A DNA stretch of 8,910 bases, from NCBI GenBank assembly GCA_904501775.1, contig CAJGCJ010000080.1, positions 1-8,910 on the forward strand. Reading direction: 5' to 3'. The position numbers and the translations under genes were made by a program. How positions within the stretch are numbered: position 1 is the first letter of the stretch; every line of letters begins with the position of its first letter. Origin of the DNA: an uncultured Bacteroidaceae bacterium (GTDB lineage Bacteria > Bacteroidota > Bacteroidia > Bacteroidales > Bacteroidaceae). The notes under the pieces are model-generated. The model had not been told where the DNA came from and searched no databases. It was given only the letters and a program-made list of their open reading frames with translations. This document shows positions 5,588 through 8,910 of this stretch, in pieces.

Positions 5588-6594
5588 TGAAAACATTTAG
5601 ATTTATTGGAATGGCTGTATTGGCCATATTGATGTGTGTGAATTTCACAGCATGTAGCGACAGTGATGATGGTGGCTTAGGTTCCTCAAAAGATCTAGTG
5701 GGAACATGGACAAGCGACGTAATTAATTACAATGTAATACCTTGGGTTTATACCTTTAATGCAGATGGCACCTATACAACAAAGGCCGGAGTTTATGAAA
5801 ACAACAAAGGACGTTACACCTACAAACATCCTATTTTGACACTCTCTGAGACTGACGGTGGAACAACTTTACTTACGATTATATCGTTCGAAAAAGATTT
5901 AATTGTAATGATGTCAGAAAATGGAAACTCAATAACCTTATACAAAGGAACCAAGGAAGGGGAGAAACAAACTGTTTCGGGTAAAGTACAAAATCATGAC
6001 TATGTCGACCTTGGCCTCTCGGTTAAATGGGCAACCTGCAATGTTGGGGCAAGCAATATTACCAATAATGGAGACGAATATGCATGGGGAGAGACATACA
6101 CTAAAAAAGAGTTCACATGGGAAAACTACAAATGGTGTAATCCCGAGAATGGATGGTGGAAAGACCTAACCAAATATGTTACAGAAGATGGAGTCGGTGA
6201 ACTTATTTATAGTAATGAGTGGTATGATGAGTATTTCAAAGACTATTTGACTACACTTGAAGCATCGGACGATGCTGCCACTGCAAAGTGGGGCAGTAAA
6301 TGGCGTACACCTACAAAAGAGGAGAGCGAGGAGTTAATAGATAAATGTTCTTGGGATATAGTTAACTTTAACGGATATGTTGCTTGGAAGGTTACAGGCC
6401 CCAGTGGTAAAAGCATATTCTTTATAGCAGATTGGCCTGATGGTTATTATCACACTGATTGGTACTGGACATCCACATTGGATGAAGTAGAAAACCAATG
6501 TGCATATAATTTTATAATACAGTATTATAATGAGCCATACCTTGATTCAAATGGTAGGGAATGGGGATGCGTAGTTCGTCCTGTAACTGAATAG
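5587..6594 (+). CDS. Two-domain lipoprotein: lipocalin-like N-terminal domain and FISUMP-like C-terminal domain
   Basis: A predicted outer-membrane, probably surface-exposed lipoprotein of 335 residues; its function is unknown. The signal peptide is residues 1-22 with the lipobox FTAC and lipidated C23. The following SDSDDGG is acidic, like the export signal that directs Bacteroidetes lipoproteins to the cell surface. Residues 36-120 (LVGTW, YTFNADGTYTT, ITLYKG) resemble the small lipocalin-like beta-barrel domains common in this phylum. Residues 139-335 match the Fibrobacter succinogenes major paralogous (FISUMP) type: YVDLGLSVKWATCNVGA 139-155, EYAWGET 164-170, KWRTPTKEE 238-246, YWTST 293-297, GCVVRPV 327-333. 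I chose the ATG at 5587 because it gives a standard signal peptide; an in-frame TTG at 5551 would add 12 residues before it. The gene is visibly richer in A/T and Trp/Tyr codons than its neighbours. It follows the structured leader and ends before a strong terminator. Confidence 0.85.
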   Translation: MKTFRFIGMAVLAILMCVNFTACSDSDDGGLGSSKDLVGTWTSDVINYNVIPWVYTFNADGTYTTKAGVYENNKGRYTYKHPILTLSETDGGTTLLTIISFEKDLIVMMSENGNSITLYKGTKEGEKQTVSGKVQNHDYVDLGLSVKWATCNVGASNITNNGDEYAWGETYTKKEFTWENYKWCNPENGWWKDLTKYVTEDGVGELIYSNEWYDEYFKDYLTTLEASDDAATAKWGSKWRTPTKEESEELIDKCSWDIVNFNGYVAWKVTGPSGKSIFFIADWPDGYYHTDWYWTSTLDEVENQCAYNFIIQYYNEPYLDSNGREWGCVVRPVTE

Positions 6595-6607
6595 GATAAT
6601 ATTATGC

Positions 6608-6662
6608 TTCTATAAAACAACAATGGGCCTCACTTTGGGAGTCCCATTGTTGTTTTATAGAA
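6608..6662. terminator. Bidirectional terminator between convergent genes
   Basis: A perfect 20-bp stem pairs 6608-6627 with 6643-6662, with a small inner CTC/GAG pairing in the loop. Its base carries A- and T-rich runs (AAAAC/GTTTT) that give U-rich tails in both directions. It lies 13 bases after the lipoprotein stop and 10 bases beyond the stop of the minus-strand LOG-family gene, so it likely ends both transcripts. Confidence 0.85.
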
Positions 6663-6672
6663 TGATTTAGTT

Positions 6673-7797
6673 TCAATAAATACCATTCCCGGACTTAATA
6701 AAATCCAGAATAACTCTCTCGGCCTCACACGGTTCATCGGTGAGCGAAAGTATAAGATTCCTGTAACAGCCTTTTGTGTGCAGTCCCTGCAAAAGAGGAT
6801 ATACAGGAAACTCCTCACTCCAATATTTCACACCAAGAAACACCATAGGACTTGCGTAGCCGCATGTAAGATAGTGATTCTGTGCTGCATCCTGAAATAT
6901 CTCCTGCATTGTGCCGGCACTTCCGGGAGCATAGATGACACCACCCTTTGCTATTGCCAGCAGACCATCCTCGCGTATGCTGTTGTCGAAATATTTTGCT
7001 ATGTGCGTGGCAAAGGGTGTTGCAGGCTCGTGACCGTAGAACCAAGTAGGAATTCCAACGCTATAGTTATTGCAAAGCCGGGGGAATTTATCCATCACCC
7101 CGAATGCGGTTGACAACCATCCTTCATCTTTATAAGAAGGTGCAGCCGAGAGCATAGATATTGCACTGTCGACAGCTGCATCGTCATATCCTGCAAGCCA
7201 CACTCCAAGATGGGCTGCCTCCATAGCACCGGGACCACCGCCTGTTACCATCAGACAACCTTTATTGCTGAGATTACGGCTGATTATTACTATTTTCCGA
7301 TAGGTCTCATCGGTACGCAACAGAGAGTGTCCGCCCATAACAGCAACCACTTTACGATCGTCGTAGTGCGACAGGAAATCGTGCAGGGCATCACTGATGG
7401 AGTTGTCGTGCAGCGAGCGTGCGAAGGCCTCGGAATAGTCCCCGGCCTGTTTGCCTTTTGCAATATAATGATTGTATATCCTTGCATCGTAGCAACAGGC
7501 ATAGGTAGACGGCTGCGCCTTGTCGAATCCCTCGTACAACTGCTGGGCTGTATACAGGTGCGAAGGAAACATGTTATATGGTTTATTCATTCGCGGAAAG
7601 ACAAGGCAGTCGTCACCAAGTTCATCGCGCATGGCATCGGGCATTGTACAACCCATAAAAAGAGAATCCCTGAAACGGCACTGAAGCGCATTACGCGAGA
7701 AGGTTACATTCTGAAATACGTAATGCTCAAAAGTTCGGCCCACAGCTATAAGTTCCTCGAAAACCTCGTTACTGTCTATTTCTACATATCTGTTCAT
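6673..7797 (-). CDS. LOG/PpnN-type Rossmann-fold protein, probable nucleotide monophosphate nucleosidase
   Basis: Family members (plant-type LOG, E. coli PpnN) hydrolyse the glycosidic bond of nucleoside monophosphates, giving free base and ribose-5-phosphate, in the cytoplasm. In this 374-residue protein, MGGHS at 154-158 and TGGGPGAMEA at 185-194 are the nucleotide-binding loops and closely resemble PpnN's GGHS and TGCGPGAMEA. PGSAGTMQE at 291-299 is the family's PGGxGTxxE signature with Gly replaced by Ser; the catalytic-region Glu is kept. About 150 residues precede the core, far more than a minimal LOG protein. Part of that (about 27-52) has a pentapeptide-like rhythm (FQNVTFS, CRFRDSLFMGC). 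I chose the ATG at 7797 because upstream in-frame sequence runs through the DedA terminator. The promoter is unclear: TAAGTTTT at 7846-7853 (minus) is a one-base miss of the -7 consensus. Confidence 0.82.
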   Translation of the reverse strand: MNRYVEIDSNEVFEELIAVGRTFEHYVFQNVTFSRNALQCRFRDSLFMGCTMPDAMRDELGDDCLVFPRMNKPYNMFPSHLYTAQQLYEGFDKAQPSTYACCYDARIYNHYIAKGKQAGDYSEAFARSLHDNSISDALHDFLSHYDDRKVVAVMGGHSLLRTDETYRKIVIISRNLSNKGCLMVTGGGPGAMEAAHLGVWLAGYDDAAVDSAISMLSAAPSYKDEGWLSTAFGVMDKFPRLCNNYSVGIPTWFYGHEPATPFATHIAKYFDNSIREDGLLAIAKGGVIYAPGSAGTMQEIFQDAAQNHYLTCGYASPMVFLGVKYWSEEFPVYPLLQGLHTKGCYRNLILSLTDEPCEAERVILDFIKSGNGIY

Positions 7798-7920
7798 ACA
7801 ATTCCTGTCCCTTTCTGTGTTGATATTCGACGTAACTAAGGTAGTAAAACTTACTGAATAAACAATATGTAATACCGAATAATTAGGAACGCTCTGTTGT
7901 AGCTTAACAGAAAAGCAGCC

Positions 7921-7964
7921 AGATAAAAAAAGTCTTGCAATGTGGGATTGCAAGACTTTTATCT
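7921..7964 (-). terminator. Intrinsic terminator of the DedA-family gene
   Basis: The 13-bp stem pairs 7928-7940 with 7948-7960 around a 7-nt loop, and AGAT/ATCT (7921-7924/7961-7964) extends it. On the minus strand the right arm runs into seven U's (complement of 7925-7931). It lies 14 bases beyond the DedA stop and 123 bases upstream of the LOG-family start, so the two minus-strand genes are probably separate transcription units. Confidence 0.85.
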
Positions 7965-7977
7965 TTAATGACTGGAT

Positions 7978-8619
7978 TTATTTTCCTTTGCGCATTCCTT
8001 GATATGCAAGATAAGCCACAATAAATACACCTATTCCTATGAAGATATATCCAAGTTCGTGGCTGTACTCTGTTACCTTTGCAAGCAGCTGCTCTTCGGT
8101 CTCAATCCCGGGAACTGTAGAGAGATAGTAACCTATTGCAGCAAGAATTGCATTCCATATTCCGGCACCAAGCGTTGTATATATAAGGAATACCGACAGT
8201 TTCATCTTCGCAAGACCTGCGGGAATAGATATCAACTGACGCACTGCAGGAATAAGACGTCCGATAAATGTTGACAATGCTCCATGCTTCTCGAAATAGA
8301 CTTCGGCATTCTGCACCTTAGCCTCATCGATGAGACACATGTGACCAAAACGGCTATTGGCGAATTTATAGATGATGGGACGACCCAACCATTTTGCAAG
8401 ATAATAATTGATCAACGCTCCTATATTGGCACCGATAGTTGCAAAAAGAACTACGAGAAATACATTCATCTCGCCCGACACGGCAGCTTTGTATGCTGCA
8501 GGAGGAACAACCACTTCTGAGGGGAAAGGAATGAAAGAACTCTCGATAGCCATCAACAATGTTATTGTCCAATAGTTCAGGTGGTCGAGACACCACTGTA
8601 TAAATGCAACAGATTCCAT
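7978..8619 (-). CDS. DedA-family integral membrane protein
   Basis: DedA proteins are inner-membrane proteins with re-entrant helices; some members (B. subtilis UptA) are known to return undecaprenyl phosphate, the carrier lipid of wall and polysaccharide synthesis, across the membrane. The 213-residue length is normal. Family motifs seen: an acidic E26 before FIPFPSEVVVPPAA (29-42), GANIGALINYYLAKWLGR (63-80), the Arg/Pro signature GRLIPAVRQLISIPAG (120-135; R121, R127), and GAGIWNAILAAIGYY (151-165). A final hydrophobic helix spans about 190-206, ending in a basic RKGK tail. The ATG at 8617-8619 is the natural start. It has its own canonical promoter (8712-8742) and terminator (7921-7964), so it looks monocistronic. 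Which lipid or process this paralogue serves cannot be told. Confidence 0.93.
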   Translation of the reverse strand: MESVAFIQWCLDHLNYWTITLLMAIESSFIPFPSEVVVPPAAYKAAVSGEMNVFLVVLFATIGANIGALINYYLAKWLGRPIIYKFANSRFGHMCLIDEAKVQNAEVYFEKHGALSTFIGRLIPAVRQLISIPAGLAKMKLSVFLIYTTLGAGIWNAILAAIGYYLSTVPGIETEEQLLAKVTEYSHELGYIFIGIGVFIVAYLAYQGMRKGK

Positions 8620-8676
8620 AATTATATTTATATCGTGTATAATAGATTGTCTTATTATTCTTTTGTGTCAACACTG

Positions 8677-8689
8677 CTTTGCAGCAAAG
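8677..8689. repeat. Short dyad CTTTGC-A-GCAAAG in the DedA leader
   Basis: Six-base arms surround one central base, lying about 16 bases downstream of the predicted DedA transcription start. It may be an operator half-pair or chance; a one-base loop makes an RNA hairpin of full length unlikely. Confidence 0.25.
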
Positions 8690-8711
8690 TCTATCACATC
8701 GATAACGTGTG

Positions 8712-8742
8712 CAAAGGTAATGCTTTTTTGCGAAGTATCAAA
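8712..8742 (-). promoter_or_regulatory. Canonical Bacteroidales promoter for the DedA-family gene
   Basis: On the minus strand: TTTG (complement of 8739-8742), a 19-base spacer, then TACCTTTG (complement of 8712-8719). Both boxes and the spacing match the consensus exactly. Transcription would begin near 8705, with a leader of about 85 nt before the ATG. Confidence 0.75.
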
Positions 8743-8801
8743 GAATTATCACATCACTATTAGCGCACCTCCGTTTCACTTGACCTGCACCGGCAGCAAT
8801 T

Positions 8802-8910
8802 CTATTCACTCTTGTCCGATTTAAAATTAAACAGTTTCTTTATTACAATCACGAGTTCGTTTATCAAAAGGACAGGCGAGGTAATGATGAATATTGTTAC
8901 CCAATCCTCT
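8802..8910 (-). CDS. C-terminal 35 residues of a membrane protein, possibly a P-type cation-transporting ATPase
   Basis: An open frame enters from the right edge (first full codon ends at 8909) and stops at TAG, complement of 8802-8804. It reads EDWVTIFIITSPVLLINELV, then a basic end (IVIKKLFNFKSDKSE). This is one hydrophobic helix followed by a charged cytoplasmic tail. The pattern of a Trp before the helix and a Pro-Val-Leu-Leu...Glu-Leu segment resembles the last transmembrane helix of calcium-type P-type ATPases, but 35 residues cannot prove it. That the frame is real is suggested by its clean membrane-helix composition and by the promoter for the next minus-strand gene lying 60 bases downstream. 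I see no terminator between its stop and that promoter. Confidence 0.45.
   Translation of the reverse strand, partial: EDWVTIFIITSPVLLINELVIVIKKLFNFKSDKSE

Noticed and set aside
7210..7839. Long plus-strand open frame opposite the LOG-family gene
   Set aside because: It is antisense to a gene with clear family motifs, has no recognisable domain, and is explained by the opposite strand's codon bias. The same applies to minus-strand frames opposite udk and the helicase.
7798..7953. Upstream extension of the LOG-family frame by 52 codons to an ATG at 7953
   Set aside because: The extension runs through the DedA terminator stem-loop and the intergenic region, and its translation has no family resemblance; MNRYVEID at 7797 is a more natural start.
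1..8910. CRISPR arrays, insertion sequences, tRNA genes
   Set aside because: No regularly spaced direct repeats, no transposase frames with terminal inverted repeats, and no tRNA cloverleaf were seen on either strand.

Overview
The window looks like chromosomal DNA from the order Bacteroidales (Bacteroides, Phocaeicola or Prevotella type). The grounds are promoters of the form TTTG-N19-TAnnTTTG in place of sigma70 -35/-10 boxes, no obvious Shine-Dalgarno sites before most genes, a lipoprotein with an acidic stretch after the lipidated cysteine, and the protein families themselves. The genus cannot be fixed from this stretch alone.

Layout, left to right. (1) The 5' part of a class II fructose-bisphosphate aldolase gene runs leftward off the window (1-360, minus). 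Its leader holds two perfect 14-bp dyads. (2) A divergent intergenic region (361-854) holds the aldolase promoter, a very strong two-way terminator with no obvious gene to serve (495-542), and the uridine kinase promoter. (3) A tight rightward operon follows: uridine kinase (udk), a short SLT-type lytic transglycosylase and a 982-residue Dna2-like nuclease-helicase, with gaps of 7 and 6 bp. (4) The next 426 bp (5161-5586) carry no convincing gene. They contain a near-ideal promoter, then an RNA-like region with a 76-nt stem-loop and a 128-nt nested hairpin of about 43 pairs that competes with an alternative fold. (5) Directly after it comes a two-domain lipoprotein gene (5587-6594) ending in a FISUMP-like domain. 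(6) A 20-bp-stem terminator separates this gene from the convergent minus-strand genes. (7) On the minus strand lie a LOG/PpnN-like nucleotide-processing protein (6673-7797) and a DedA-family membrane protein (7978-8619), the latter with its own canonical promoter and terminator. (8) At the right edge is the last 35 codons of a membrane protein, possibly a P-type cation ATPase (8802-8910, minus).

How the genes relate. The aldolase, uridine kinase, transglycosylase, nuclease-helicase and DedA genes look like housekeeping genes: glycolysis, pyrimidine salvage, wall remodelling, DNA metabolism and lipid-carrier recycling. The accessory-looking part is the lipoprotein gene and its long structured leader. 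This is the best candidate for something undescribed: either a cis-acting regulatory RNA (attenuator or switch) or a free-standing small RNA placed just upstream of a surface-lipoprotein gene. The sequence supports the structure; the function is unknown.
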